NCBI GenBank assembly: GCA_017448795.1
Contig: JAFSKV010000014.1
Coordinates: 1 to 40,372, forward strand
From: Synergistaceae bacterium
GTDB taxonomy: Bacteria > Synergistota > Synergistia > Synergistales > Aminobacteriaceae
Length of the DNA: 40,372 nucleotides
Direction: 5' to 3'
Shown here in pieces: positions 23,417 through 31,166 of this stretch (position 1 is its first letter; the number at the start of each line of letters is the position of its first letter). A program made the translations under genes and the position numbers. The notes beneath the pieces were generated by a model. It was not told the DNA's origin, made no database searches, and saw only the letters and a program-made list of their open reading frames with translations.

Positions 23417-23424
23417 TATTTCCG

Positions 23425-25308
23425 TTATCCTTCCTGACTGCCGGGAGCTGTCCTTCTGGCCTTGCGTCGTTCAAGCTCATCAAGTATTGCCTTCCTGAGT
23501 CTGACAGACTGCGGCGTAACCTCAACAAGCTCATCCGTCTCAATCCACTCCATAGCCTTCTCAAGCGGCATACGGCGGGGGACATCGAGCTTCGTTGTGA
23601 GTTCCTTTGTCGCCGAACGGTGGTTAGTCTGCTGTTTTTTCTTGGTTGGGTTGCAGGGAATATCGCCCGGCCTTGAGCATTCCCCGATAATCATTCCGTT
23701 GTAGACCTGCTCAAGCGGCGAGATGAAGAGGACTCCCCGGCTCTGCAAGTTTTCGAGCTGGTAGGCTGTAGCTTCGCCCGTGTCCATGCTGACCAGTGAG
23801 CCCCGGTTACGCGTGATGAGGTCGCCTGCCCATTCCTTGTAGCCGCTGAAACAGTTTGACATTATCCCAAGCCCCCGCGTGTCGGTCAGAAATTCCCCCC
23901 TGTAACCGATTAATCCCCTTGTCGGAATCTCAATCTCGATGCGGAGGAGTCCCCTGTCAGGATTGTCGATGTTGAGGACTTTACCCTTCCTGCGTGTCAT
24001 CTTCTCGAACACTATACCTTGATATTCTTCCGGGACATCAATAGTAACAAGCTCGTAAGGCTCAAACTTTTTGCCGTCGCGGTATTCTACGATGACTTCC
24101 GGCTTAGACACGCAGAACTCCATACCCTCGCGCCTCATCTCCTCAATGAGAATGCCGAGCTGTAACTCACCGCGCCCGGAAATCTTCACGCCGTCAGGCC
24201 GCCCCAAGTCCTCCATCCTCAGAGAAACATTCACGTGCATCTCGCGCTGTAACCTTGCCTTGAGCTGCCGCAACGTTACCGCCTGCCCCTCACGCCCGGC
24301 AAAAGGCCCGGAGTTCACGAGGAAGAACATTGACACCGTCGGCTCCTCAATCGATAACGGCTTCAAGGGAGAGTCCGAGATTTCCTCAGCGCAGAAAGTA
24401 TCGCCTATGTTGATTTCGTTCGGCCCGGTAATCCACACAATATCTCCCGCGCTGACCTCGTCAACCTCCGTGCGGTCAAGCCCCCGTGTCACCCACAACT
24501 GCGCAGCTTTCGTGTTCTCATGGCCGGTAATCTCCCAGTCATTGCCCGTGTGGTCGGTAGTGTTCCATTTTGTTGACACTCTCATGAACGGCTCGCCCTT
24601 GCGGATATGACCCTGAAGGATTTTCCCGCAGCCAATTCTTCCGACATACTCATTCCACGCGAGGGTACTCACCTGCATGAGGAAGGGCTTTGACGGGTCG
24701 ACATCAGGGGCGGGGACGTGGTCAATTATCGCCTGGAACAAGTCCTCCATTCCTTCGTGGGGTTTGCTGAGGTCGTTGACTGCCCAGCCGTTGAGTCCTG
24801 AGCCGTAAAGAACCGGGAAGTCAGCCTGCTCATCACTCGCACCGAGCTCAAAGAACAGGTCAAACGTGAGATTAAGCGCGCGGTTTGGGTCAGCTCCTTC
24901 ACGGTCAACCTTGTTGATGAAGACTAGGGGGCGCATACCGATTGAGAGTGCGTGCTGTAACACATATCTTGTCTGAGGCATAGGGCCTTCGTTTGCGTCA
25001 ACGATGAGAATAACGGAGTCGACTGTCGACAGGATTCTCTCAACCTCGCCGGAGAAGTCAGCGTGTCCGGGTGTGTCTATGATGTTTATGTGGTAACCCT
25101 TCCACTCGACTGTGCAGGGTTTGGAGCGTATTGTGATGCCACGTTCACGTTCTAGGGGGTTGGAGTCCATGACGCGTTCGGCGACTTGTGTGTGAGCGGC
25201 GAAGGTTTGTGCTGCACGGAAGATTGAGTCTATGAGGGTAGTTTTGCCGTGATCGATGTGGGCGACGATTGCGAGGTTGCGGATGTTCTTGGCGTTCTGA
25301 GATTGCAT
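23425..25308 (-). CDS. typA: Ribosome-associated translational GTPase TypA/BipA
   Basis: 627 aa, close to the usual 605-615. The P-loop AHIDHGKTT is at residues 16-24, followed by [17 protein letters not shown] and the EF-G-like C-terminal domains with [32 protein letters not shown] and the TypA-specific [14 protein letters not shown]. It acts on the ribosome in stress and low-temperature responses. The ATG at 25308 has cagga as RBS, 13 bases away. The first 11 codons and the leader have a degenerate second copy at 28357-28436. Confidence 0.95.
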   Translation of the reverse strand: MQSQNAKNIRNLAIVAHIDHGKTTLIDSIFRAAQTFAAHTQVAERVMDSNPLERERGITIRSKPCTVEWKGYHINIIDTPGHADFSGEVERILSTVDSVILIVDANEGPMPQTRYVLQHALSIGMRPLVFINKVDREGADPNRALNLTFDLFFELGASDEQADFPVLYGSGLNGWAVNDLSKPHEGMEDLFQAIIDHVPAPDVDPSKPFLMQVSTLAWNEYVGRIGCGKILQGHIRKGEPFMRVSTKWNTTDHTGNDWEITGHENTKAAQLWVTRGLDRTEVDEVSAGDIVWITGPNEINIGDTFCAEEISDSPLKPLSIEEPTVSMFFLVNSGPFAGREGQAVTLRQLKARLQREMHVNVSLRMEDLGRPDGVKISGRGELQLGILIEEMRREGMEFCVSKPEVIVEYRDGKKFEPYELVTIDVPEEYQGIVFEKMTRRKGKVLNIDNPDRGLLRIEIEIPTRGLIGYRGEFLTDTRGLGIMSNCFSGYKEWAGDLITRNRGSLVSMDTGEATAYQLENLQSRGVLFISPLEQVYNGMIIGECSRPGDIPCNPTKKKQQTNHRSATKELTTKLDVPRRMPLEKAMEWIETDELVEVTPQSVRLRKAILDELERRKARRTAPGSQEG

Positions 25309-25349
25309 GAAAAAATATCAGTCCTGTTTGTGATAAATTTTTTGGGGAA

Positions 25350-25358
25350 ATTTTAGCA
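25350..25358 (-). promoter_or_regulatory. Extended -10 promoter for typA
   Basis: On the minus strand TGcTAAAAT lies about 42 bases before the typA ATG. The part of the leader closer to the gene is the segment repeated at 28381-28436. Confidence 0.5.
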
Positions 25359-25420
25359 CATGGACAAAAAATTAGTTGCTACCGTTCTATAATAGCCGCT
25401 AATTTCTAGTCGCCTGAAAC

Positions 25421-25663
25421 CTAAATCGCCCTGTGCGACTGAATAATATAAACTATATAGGTGATTAACTCAGGAGGACAAGGATACTTTCTTTGCTGAG
25501 GGTTTTGCCTGCGATTAGGCGCGCCTCCAGACAATCCGCACAATTCCTTAACATCAGCAATCCAACAGTTTTTCACATATGTGCCAAAAAGAAGCCTTAT
25601 AAGACCCTGTATTTCCTTATATGTGGGAACTAAACGTTTCTTTGCACTAATTTTCTTCACCAT
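25421..25663 (-). CDS. Small protein of unknown function
   Basis: 80 aa, not recognised. The ATG at 25663 has a fair Shine-Dalgarno on this strand (ggggag, 8 bases away), and it opens with a basic MVKKISAKKRLVPTYKEI. The cluster CWIADVKELCGL...APNRR...YPCPPEL has the look of a conserved family motif, with two or three cysteines, but I cannot name it. There is no signal peptide or membrane segment. The surrounding DNA is visibly richer in A and T than the flanking core genes, so it may be acquired. A DNA-binding role is a guess. Confidence 0.5.
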   Translation of the reverse strand: MVKKISAKKRLVPTYKEIQGLIRLLFGTYVKNCWIADVKELCGLSGGAPNRRQNPQQRKYPCPPELITYIVYIIQSHRAI

Positions 25664-25915
25664 TAAATAAATACTCCCCCTACCTATACTAACGTGCTCA
25701 CCTCAAAAATAAACCTACCTAACCTCTCCGGAGAGCTTAAGCTTGTTTTTTCGTACTGGCCAGATACGAGAGCCATCGCTCAACTTCTCAGTGGTGGAAC
25801 AATTCTACAGCGAGCATTAGCATTTGTCAAATACATCTGCTAATATGTTCGGTGCAACAAAAATCAAGGTGGACGAGTCGCCCCGCCGCCCTTCGCATTG
25901 TCTCAGATATCGTTG
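25664..25915. other. 252-base AT-richer gap with no clear gene
   Basis: The gap lies between the starts or ends of the two unknown minus-strand genes. On the plus strand a GTG at 25694 opens a 49-codon frame to TAA at 25841-25843 (protein-like stretch FSYWPDTRAIAQLLSGG) but without any RBS, so it may be a gene remnant or chance. The palindrome ctctccggagag (about 25733) is followed within a few bases by six T, a weak plus-strand terminator candidate. No tRNA or attachment site is evident. Confidence 0.4.
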
Positions 25916-27430
25916 CTACTCGAGATTTTTCAGCTCCATCAACGCAGCAACGGTATCTTCTAGCAGGTCATCGGAAATTTCATCCTCAAATACTTCTTTA
26001 AGCAGATTATGTATGTAAAGCTCTCCAATCTTAGGGTTGTTCCTTAAATCAGAGTAGTTTATGCGCTTGTAAGACGCATACCATACGCTAGGTCTAAAAG
26101 CATCGAAATGATCATCCCCAAACCATATAACGTTATCCATTTTTCTGAAACCATCCATAAAGGCTAGTCCATGCTCCCAAACATACCTCATGCCCCTCAT
26201 GTCATTATTACCAAATTTCTCAAAACCGTACTTACTGGTTACACGCTCGATCTCTTCCCAAGTTAATTTTCGTTTTTCCTTCGGTTTTGCTTGAATTTGC
26301 TCTGCCTTCGTCTTTTTATCTGACAACTTTTTCAATTTATCAGGAATCAAAGCCAATTCTAATTTTCCTGCCTTCATCTGTGCGAGAACTGCCTTGCTGA
26401 TGTCTTTCTCGTAATCAAAATCAACATTAACTTCAACGCACGCAATCCCCTCGTCCTTGTCGCCAAGCAGGAAATACACCACGCCCGCAAAAAGATTGTT
26501 GCTCCAATCCCCCGCCGTCGTGTTGTCCTGAATCACTACCAGTAGCCGCCGAATCTCCTCACGATTTCCCTCAACGTTCCCCGCAAGCCTCTGTACCCGG
26601 AATTTCGCCTCCTCAAGTTTGTACGGGTCATTCCTCAGAACTGGCCGCCAAACCTCAGCGAACTTGTCCCAGCACTTCGACGCCTCCGAATCATCCCCCG
26701 ATTCCTGAGCCGCCTTCGCACGATAGTACCAGTACGGCGGGTAAACCTGAAAATTCCTCTCCACGTTCCGCGCACGAAGCATCCTCAGCCTCTTTGCAGG
26801 GTCAGCCTCGTTCACCGCCTTGTAGTAACCGTTCAGGCTCTCCTGCGTCAGTCTGTACTCGTCTGGCAGCTTGTACTGACGGAGCAAGTTCCATGACGAA
26901 TTGAGCAACTTCACCTGAAGCTCGTTGCAGTCCTCAATGTCTTCTTTCTTCAACTGCCACAGGTCATCGTTGAGTCCTTCAAGAAGTTCTGCCTTTGATG
27001 ACTGGTAACTGAAGTATGACGACACGCACGACGTTGCGAGACTTCCGAGCCAGCTCCACAAGTTTCCGCCGTATGCCCTGATTCCTGAGAGAGCGTTCAC
27101 TATCTGTGCTTGTTCCCGGCGGTTGTAACGTTCCTGAAACCTTTTCGCTTCTTCTTGACGGAGACCTTTGCCCGTGATGAAGTTCATCAGTTCAGCGTAA
27201 AGCCCCGTCATCTCGTAGTCGCTCTCAATGTTACCGAGTGCCAGCTTGTTGATGATTGTGTTGTATTCTTGGTCGAGAATTATTCTGTCCTGAGTGGAGA
27301 CTATCCTGTGTATTGAGACGATGGCCATGTTCAAGGCAAGCATAGTGTGCTGAGGGTCATATTCTTCTTCTGCTCGGATGGGTGATGACGCTGACAGAAC
27401 GATTAGGATTATCGCCGCGAGTCTCTTCAT
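25916..27430 (-). CDS. Exported protein of unknown function
   Basis: 504 aa from the ATG at 27430, where a signal peptide begins (MKRLAAIILIVLSASSPIRAEEE). A longer frame to 27508 starts with a non-hydrophobic 26-residue extension and is less likely. The N-terminal half is helical with a short glycine/serine-rich segment (LWSWLGSLATSCVSSYFSYQSS). The middle has TPR-like helical pairs (PPYWYYRAKAAQESGDDSEASKCWDKFAEVW), and a Lys-rich linker near 385-400 precedes a separate C-terminal domain with many Trp, Tyr and Asp residues. No enzyme motif is recognised. The broken secreted-protein gene 37 bases upstream on the same strand suggests a former two-gene operon of envelope proteins. Confidence 0.7.
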   Translation of the reverse strand: MKRLAAIILIVLSASSPIRAEEEYDPQHTMLALNMAIVSIHRIVSTQDRIILDQEYNTIINKLALGNIESDYEMTGLYAELMNFITGKGLRQEEAKRFQERYNRREQAQIVNALSGIRAYGGNLWSWLGSLATSCVSSYFSYQSSKAELLEGLNDDLWQLKKEDIEDCNELQVKLLNSSWNLLRQYKLPDEYRLTQESLNGYYKAVNEADPAKRLRMLRARNVERNFQVYPPYWYYRAKAAQESGDDSEASKCWDKFAEVWRPVLRNDPYKLEEAKFRVQRLAGNVEGNREEIRRLLVVIQDNTTAGDWSNNLFAGVVYFLLGDKDEGIACVEVNVDFDYEKDISKAVLAQMKAGKLELALIPDKLKKLSDKKTKAEQIQAKPKEKRKLTWEEIERVTSKYGFEKFGNNDMRGMRYVWEHGLAFMDGFRKMDNVIWFGDDHFDAFRPSVWYASYKRINYSDLRNNPKIGELYIHNLLKEVFEDEISDDLLEDTVAALMELKNLE

Positions 27431-27467
27431 GATGATTGCTACTTCACGTTGTGGGATGGAGATAATT

Positions 27468-28271
27468 TTACCATTGTTGCACGGTAATTGTGATTCCTTT
27501 TTCCGCAAGTATCTTCTTGAAACGCTCGTTGAGAATCTGAGGGAGATATTTCTTCACGGCCTGCGTGAGGAGATTTGCCCGTACACTGTTTACCCTTCCA
27601 CGCCCCGCACGTATTGAAGCTCTGAGGTCAGCGTCAATCTTCGTCAGCCTCTCTGACTTGTCCCCGCCCGCAATGAGTCTCTGAAATCCCCGCTCCATCA
27701 AATCGCGCTCGATGTCGTCAAGTTTTGGGAGTGCCGATGTGTTGGTTGTAGAGTAGTCGCCGAGAAGGTGAACGTCATACAGGATTGTTGCGACGGCGTT
27801 AGCGTAGCCTCGAGCTGTTGGGATTCCTGTTACTGAGATTACGGCGTTGATGAGCTTTTAGTTGCGGCGGGACTGGATGTTAGTTGCGAGGTAGGCAAAG
27901 AATTTCCGTTCCTGCTCGCTTGCGTCCGGCCTGCCCTTGAGGCATGAGCGAACCTGTTTGACGAGGGGCGCGTAACGTTTAGGGTCAGCGTTGAAGCCCC
28001 AGTGAAACAATAACCTGTGGCCGTAATGTCCCCATGTGAACCACTCGAATCGTGCCTGCAAGTCCTTGTAATCGTTGCCGGTTTCGTCAATGACTTCCTG
28101 AGCTGTTCTCCACAGAGGCATCATGTTTTCCTGTGATGACGCGTCAGAAATCCCGAAGACATTGTTCCACAACTGCGCGTGTTCCTGACCTGATTTAGCG
28201 CAGGCATCGAGGCACATAACAGCCATAATCACCAACGACAGAGCAAACTTCATCCTGAAATTACGCGACAT
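27468..28271 (-). pseudogene. Secreted protein gene interrupted by one in-frame TAA
   Basis: The frame starts at ATG 28271 (RBS aaggag, 10 bases away) with a signal peptide (RMKFALSLVIMAVMCLDACAKSG) and runs to NIQSRRN, where TAA lies at 27860-27858. The same frame continues after it without a gap as KLINAVISVTGIPTARGYANA to TAA at 27468, giving about 267 codons if the stop is read as sense. The part after the stop is protein-like, and no ATG with RBS precedes it. The preserved frame points to a single nonsense mutation. The 137-residue N-terminal product could still be made. WGHYGHRLLFHWGF and YDVHLLGDYS recall metal-dependent phospholipase/nuclease wording, but this is too weak to assign. 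Confidence 0.75.
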
Positions 28272-28293
28272 GACAATCACACTCCTTCTCCGC

Positions 28294-28342
28294 AAAAACA
28301 AAGGCAGGCCTCACTCAGTAATGTTACCACGCAAAACCTGCC
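28294..28342 (-). terminator. Hairpin plus T tract upstream of the broken secreted-protein gene
   Basis: On the minus strand ggcagg (28342-28337) pairs with cctgcc (28308-28303) around a 28-base loop, followed by TTTGTTTTT. It resembles the trpB terminator at 29640-29677 in stem and in the flanking gaggcctgcc wording. It lies between the typA-start fragment and the start of the secreted-protein gene, so it is either the terminator of a lost gene or a leader attenuator. Confidence 0.6.
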
Positions 28343-28356
28343 CCCAATATTCGCGT

Positions 28357-28436
28357 TCAGCTTCGGGTTTCTACATTACAGCGGATGTTCTTTGCGTTAT
28401 GTGAGTGCATTTGAGTCAGTCCTGTATGTTGTGATT
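28357..28436 (-). pseudogene. Truncated copy of the typA leader and first codons
   Basis: On the minus strand, ATG 28410 opens MHSHNAKNIRCNVETRS and stops at TGA 28359-28357. The typA gene opens with [13 protein letters not shown]. At DNA level gcggatgttctt-gcgtt matches in 17 of 18 positions, and the leader words tcagtcctgt and ttgtgat also recur, with small gaps. The similarity ends after codon 10. The match covers leader and start together, so it looks like a duplicated 5' end, or the last remains of a deleted typA-like gene, rather than chance. Confidence 0.6.
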
Positions 28437-28480
28437 TTCCCCTGCGATTGTAGCGCGCTTAATCCGCCGTCAACGGAACG

Positions 28481-28489
28481 TGCTATAAT
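28481..28489 (+). promoter_or_regulatory. Extended -10 promoter (P1) of the second repeat cassette
   Basis: TGcTATAAT on the plus strand, 57 bases before the ATG at 28541, matching the spacing of the first cassette. Confidence 0.6.
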
Positions 28490-28512
28490 TCCCCCATCCC
28501 AACAAGAAAGGA

Positions 28513-28542
28513 TTGACACACATTGAGTGAAATCGGTATAAT
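28513..28542 (+). promoter_or_regulatory. Second promoter-like element (P2), TTGACA-18-TATAAT
   Basis: Both hexamers are consensus with 18-base spacing, so this is the strongest promoter by eye in the window. Transcription would begin inside the 7-bp repeats. The region also reads as RBS (aaagga 28507-28512) and TTG start at 28523 of a leader ORF, as in the first cassette. Confidence 0.6.
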
Positions 28543-28624
28543 GGCTCACGGCTCACGGCTCACGGATCACGGCTCACGGCCTGTTGTCTGCGCAAGTAAC
28601 TTCACTCCCTCCGTCAAAATCTGA
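28523..28624 (+). CDS. Leader ORF crossing the 7-bp repeats (33 aa), possible phase-variable leader
   Basis: TTG at 28523, 10 bases after aaagga, reads LSEIGIM, then repeat-encoded residues and a unique tail, and stops at TGA 28622-28624. The first ATG (28541) is 18 bases after the start, exactly as in the first cassette (17281 to 17299). With one repeat unit fewer, the frame would run to TAG at 28674-28676 and overlap the methyltransferase start by 10 bases; with one unit more it stops at 28597-28599. Translation is inferred. Confidence 0.35.
   Translation: MSEIGIMAHGSRLTDHGSRPVVCASNFTPSVKI
28543..28580 (+). repeat. 7-bp tandem repeat (ggctcac), 5 copies plus partial
   Basis: Units at 28543, 28550, 28557, 28564 and 28571; the fourth is ggatcac, one base different, and three bases of a sixth follow. 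The sequence is unrelated to the gttcgca unit of the first cassette, although unit length and position relative to the promoter are the same. Confidence 0.92.
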
Positions 28625-28666
28625 CACAATCCCCAATCCGTCAACATCACTTCAGGAGGCGGCATC

Positions 28667-29632
28667 ATGCTTGTAGAGTCTCCCCTGAAGCTCAATGAGG
28701 ATGAAATTCGCGCATTCTCCGAAAGATACATTATGTCGCTTGAGTCCGAGTATATGTGCTGGTACAACGTCCTGAAGAACACCCCGCCCGAAAAACGCCC
28801 GAAAGCAGGCTCAAACTCTCCCTTCAAGTGTCCTGACCTACTCTCGTCATACCCAAATCCTGAAGTCCTCGAAGTAGGTTGCGGACTCTACCCGGCAGGA
28901 AGCCTTCCCCCTGAAGAAGGACACAGCATCTCAGTAACATCCTGTGATGCCCTCGCTGTACCGTATTCAGTCATTCACTCACTTTTCGGGGTGAAGCCTT
29001 ACACAAAGATTGAGTTCTCATTTGTCGAGCGTCTCACCGAGCGTTACGGCGAAAACAGCTTCGACATCGTCAGGATGAGCAACGCCCTTGACCACAGCTA
29101 TGACCCTTTCACCGGGATATTCGAGATGCTCAAGGTTACACGAGTGGGTGGGACTCTCAGGCTGTATCACTATGAGAACGAGGCGGAACGGGATCTTGAG
29201 TACGGAATGCACCAGTGGAACATCACATCAGACGGCCCGGACTCTATGGTCATATGGCGGAGGGGCTTCAGGGCTGAAATCCGAGACATACTCGGCCCGG
29301 CGGCAAGATTGCGTACTACAAGGCCGCAGACATTCCTAAGGCACAAAGGTGGCAACGTTGAGACGATTCAGACGGACATTCTCAAGCTCGACGACATAGA
29401 GACTCCCGCTAAGAAGGGCATGAACATACTCGATGAGTCATTCCTGAATTTCTGCCTCATGAAAAGCTCCTCACGTTTCGCGTCAGCCTTCAGGAAAGCA
29501 CGCGGCTATGACCCGTTCCGCAAGAGCATGTTCAAGCGGATGATTGCTTACGCTCCCATGAGCCTGCGGAAATACGTCCCTTCATGGCTCGAACGCCTCG
29601 TGAGAAGCACCGCCCGCAAGATAGGCTACTGA
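28667..29632 (+). CDS. SAM-dependent methyltransferase-like protein
   Basis: 321 aa. VLEVGCGLYPAGSL near residue 65 is the SAM-binding motif I, and FDIVRMSNALDHSYDPFTGIFEMLKVTRVGGTLRLYHYE near 125-165 corresponds to the motif III-IV region of class I enzymes. The N- and C-terminal parts (basic MSLRKYVPSWLERLVRSTARK end) are unlike small-molecule housekeeping methyltransferases and resemble those in surface-polysaccharide loci. The substrate is not known. ATG 28667 has a good Shine-Dalgarno (aggagg, 7 bases away), so it can be translated without coupling. It is a single-gene unit, convergent with trpB2. Confidence 0.75.
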   Translation: MLVESPLKLNEDEIRAFSERYIMSLESEYMCWYNVLKNTPPEKRPKAGSNSPFKCPDLLSSYPNPEVLEVGCGLYPAGSLPPEEGHSISVTSCDALAVPYSVIHSLFGVKPYTKIEFSFVERLTERYGENSFDIVRMSNALDHSYDPFTGIFEMLKVTRVGGTLRLYHYENEAERDLEYGMHQWNITSDGPDSMVIWRRGFRAEIRDILGPAARLRTTRPQTFLRHKGGNVETIQTDILKLDDIETPAKKGMNILDESFLNFCLMKSSSRFASAFRKARGYDPFRKSMFKRMIAYAPMSLRKYVPSWLERLVRSTARKIGY

Positions 29633-29639
29633 CACACAC

Positions 29640-29677
29640 AAAAAGGGCAGGCCTCACGTCAAACGCAAACCCTGCCC
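29640..29677 (-). terminator. Terminator of trpB2
   Basis: On the minus strand gggcagg (29677-29671) pairs with cctgccc (29651-29645) around a 19-base loop, followed by TTTTT. It lies 21 bases beyond the trpB2 stop and may also slow plus-strand transcripts from the methyltransferase gene. Confidence 0.8.
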
Positions 29678-29697
29678 CAAATTCTCACTCCCGGAGT

Positions 29698-31074
29698 CTA
29701 CAGCTTCACATCCGGAATTGTCGCAAAACCTTTCGCCAGGTCCTCATCTGTCGGGATATAGTCGGTCATAGTCCCGTTGTTGTACTGCTCATACGCCAGC
29801 ATGTCGAAATACCCCGTCCCGGTCAGACCCATGATTATCGTCTTCTCCTCGCCCGTCTCCTTGCACTTCAACGCCTCATCAACCGCAACACGTATAGCAT
29901 GACTCGACTCAGGTGCGGGCAAAATCCCCTCAACCCTCGCGAACATTTCAGCCGCCTCGAACACGCTGGTCTGTTCAACCGCACGTGCCTCCATCATCCC
30001 ATCATGATACAGCTGTGATAGTATGCTGCTCATTCCGTGATAGCGGAGGCCTCCTGCATGGTTCGCTGACGGGATGAAGTCATGGCCTAGCGTGTACATT
30101 TTCGCCATCGGGCAGACCTTCCCAGTGTCGCAGAAATCGTAGGCGAATTTCCCCCGCGTGAAGCTCGGACAGCTCGCAGGCTCGACCGCAATTATCCTGT
30201 AATCAGCCTCGCCGCGTAACTTTTCGCCCATGAACGGTGAAATTAACCCGCCCAGGTTCGACCCGCCTCCTGCGCATCCCACTATGATGTCGGGCTTTAT
30301 GCCGTATTTCTCGCAGGCCTTCTTCGTCTCAAGCCCTATCACTGACTGATGAAGCAAGACTTGATTCAGCACGCTTCCGAGAACGTAACGGTAGCCTTCT
30401 GTTGACGTTGCGACCTCGACAGCCTCACTTATCGCACAGCCTAACGAGCCTGTTGTGCCGGGATGCTCCGCGTTGATCTTGCGGCCTATGTTGGTGTCCA
30501 TTGACGGCGACGGAGTAACGCTAGCCCCGTATGTTCTCATGACCTCGCGGCGGAAAGGCTTCTGTTCGTATGACACCCTCACCATGTAGACTTTGCACTC
30601 AAGACGGAAGAATGAGCAGGCCATAGCAAGAGCCGTACCCCATTGCCCCGCGCCTGTCTCTGTCGTTACGCCCTTGAGACCCTGGGACTTCGCGTAATAT
30701 GCCTGTGCGATTGCCGAATTGAGTTTGTGGGAGCCGGAAGTGTTGTTACCCTCGAACTTGTAGAATATGTGCGCGGGTGTGCCAAGCAACTCCTCAAGGT
30801 AGACCGCGTGAACAAGAGGCGAAGGACGGTACATCTTGTAGAAGCTCTGTATCTCGTTGGGTATGCGGATGTAGGGGGTATTGTCGTCAAGCTCCTGCCG
30901 TATAAGCTCGTCGCAGAATATCGGCCTCATCTCCTCGAACGTTAAGGGCTTCAGCGTCCCGGGGTGAATGAGGGGGGCGGGCTTGGTCTTCATGTCGGCG
31001 CGGACGTTGTACCACGATGACGGAATTTCGGACTCGTCTAAGTATATCTTGTAGGGAACATCAAGTTTGCTCAT
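29698..31074 (-). CDS. trpB2: Tryptophan synthase beta chain-like protein, TrpB2 type
   Basis: 458 aa PLP enzyme; the PLP lysine is Lys117 in NNTSGSHKLNSA, and GCAGGGSNLGGL binds the phosphate. The long N-terminus, and the length above 450 residues, mark the TrpB2 group rather than the 390-400 aa TrpB1 that pairs with TrpA. TrpB2 condenses indole with serine, often as an indole scavenger, and no trpA is in the window. ATG 31074 has aaggaga as RBS; the longer frame to 31149 crosses the promoter (attata at 31114-31119 on the plus strand). It is followed by a strong terminator. Confidence 0.9.
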   Translation of the reverse strand: MSKLDVPYKIYLDESEIPSSWYNVRADMKTKPAPLIHPGTLKPLTFEEMRPIFCDELIRQELDDNTPYIRIPNEIQSFYKMYRPSPLVHAVYLEELLGTPAHIFYKFEGNNTSGSHKLNSAIAQAYYAKSQGLKGVTTETGAGQWGTALAMACSFFRLECKVYMVRVSYEQKPFRREVMRTYGASVTPSPSMDTNIGRKINAEHPGTTGSLGCAISEAVEVATSTEGYRYVLGSVLNQVLLHQSVIGLETKKACEKYGIKPDIIVGCAGGGSNLGGLISPFMGEKLRGEADYRIIAVEPASCPSFTRGKFAYDFCDTGKVCPMAKMYTLGHDFIPSANHAGGLRYHGMSSILSQLYHDGMMEARAVEQTSVFEAAEMFARVEGILPAPESSHAIRVAVDEALKCKETGEEKTIIMGLTGTGYFDMLAYEQYNNGTMTDYIPTDEDLAKGFATIPDVKL

Positions 31075-31113
31075 TGTGAGATTGTCTCCTTCCCGTGAAA
31101 TTGTTGTGGACAA

Positions 31114-31119
31114 ATTATA
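31114..31119 (-). promoter_or_regulatory. -10 box for trpB2
   Basis: TATAAT on the minus strand 40 bases before the trpB2 ATG. No convincing -35 and no terminator-type trp leader or T-box is seen between it and the gene. Confidence 0.4.
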
Positions 31120-31166
31120 GTGCAAGGCGGGCGGATTCCATGGTAGCATAATTGCGACATTGCCAG

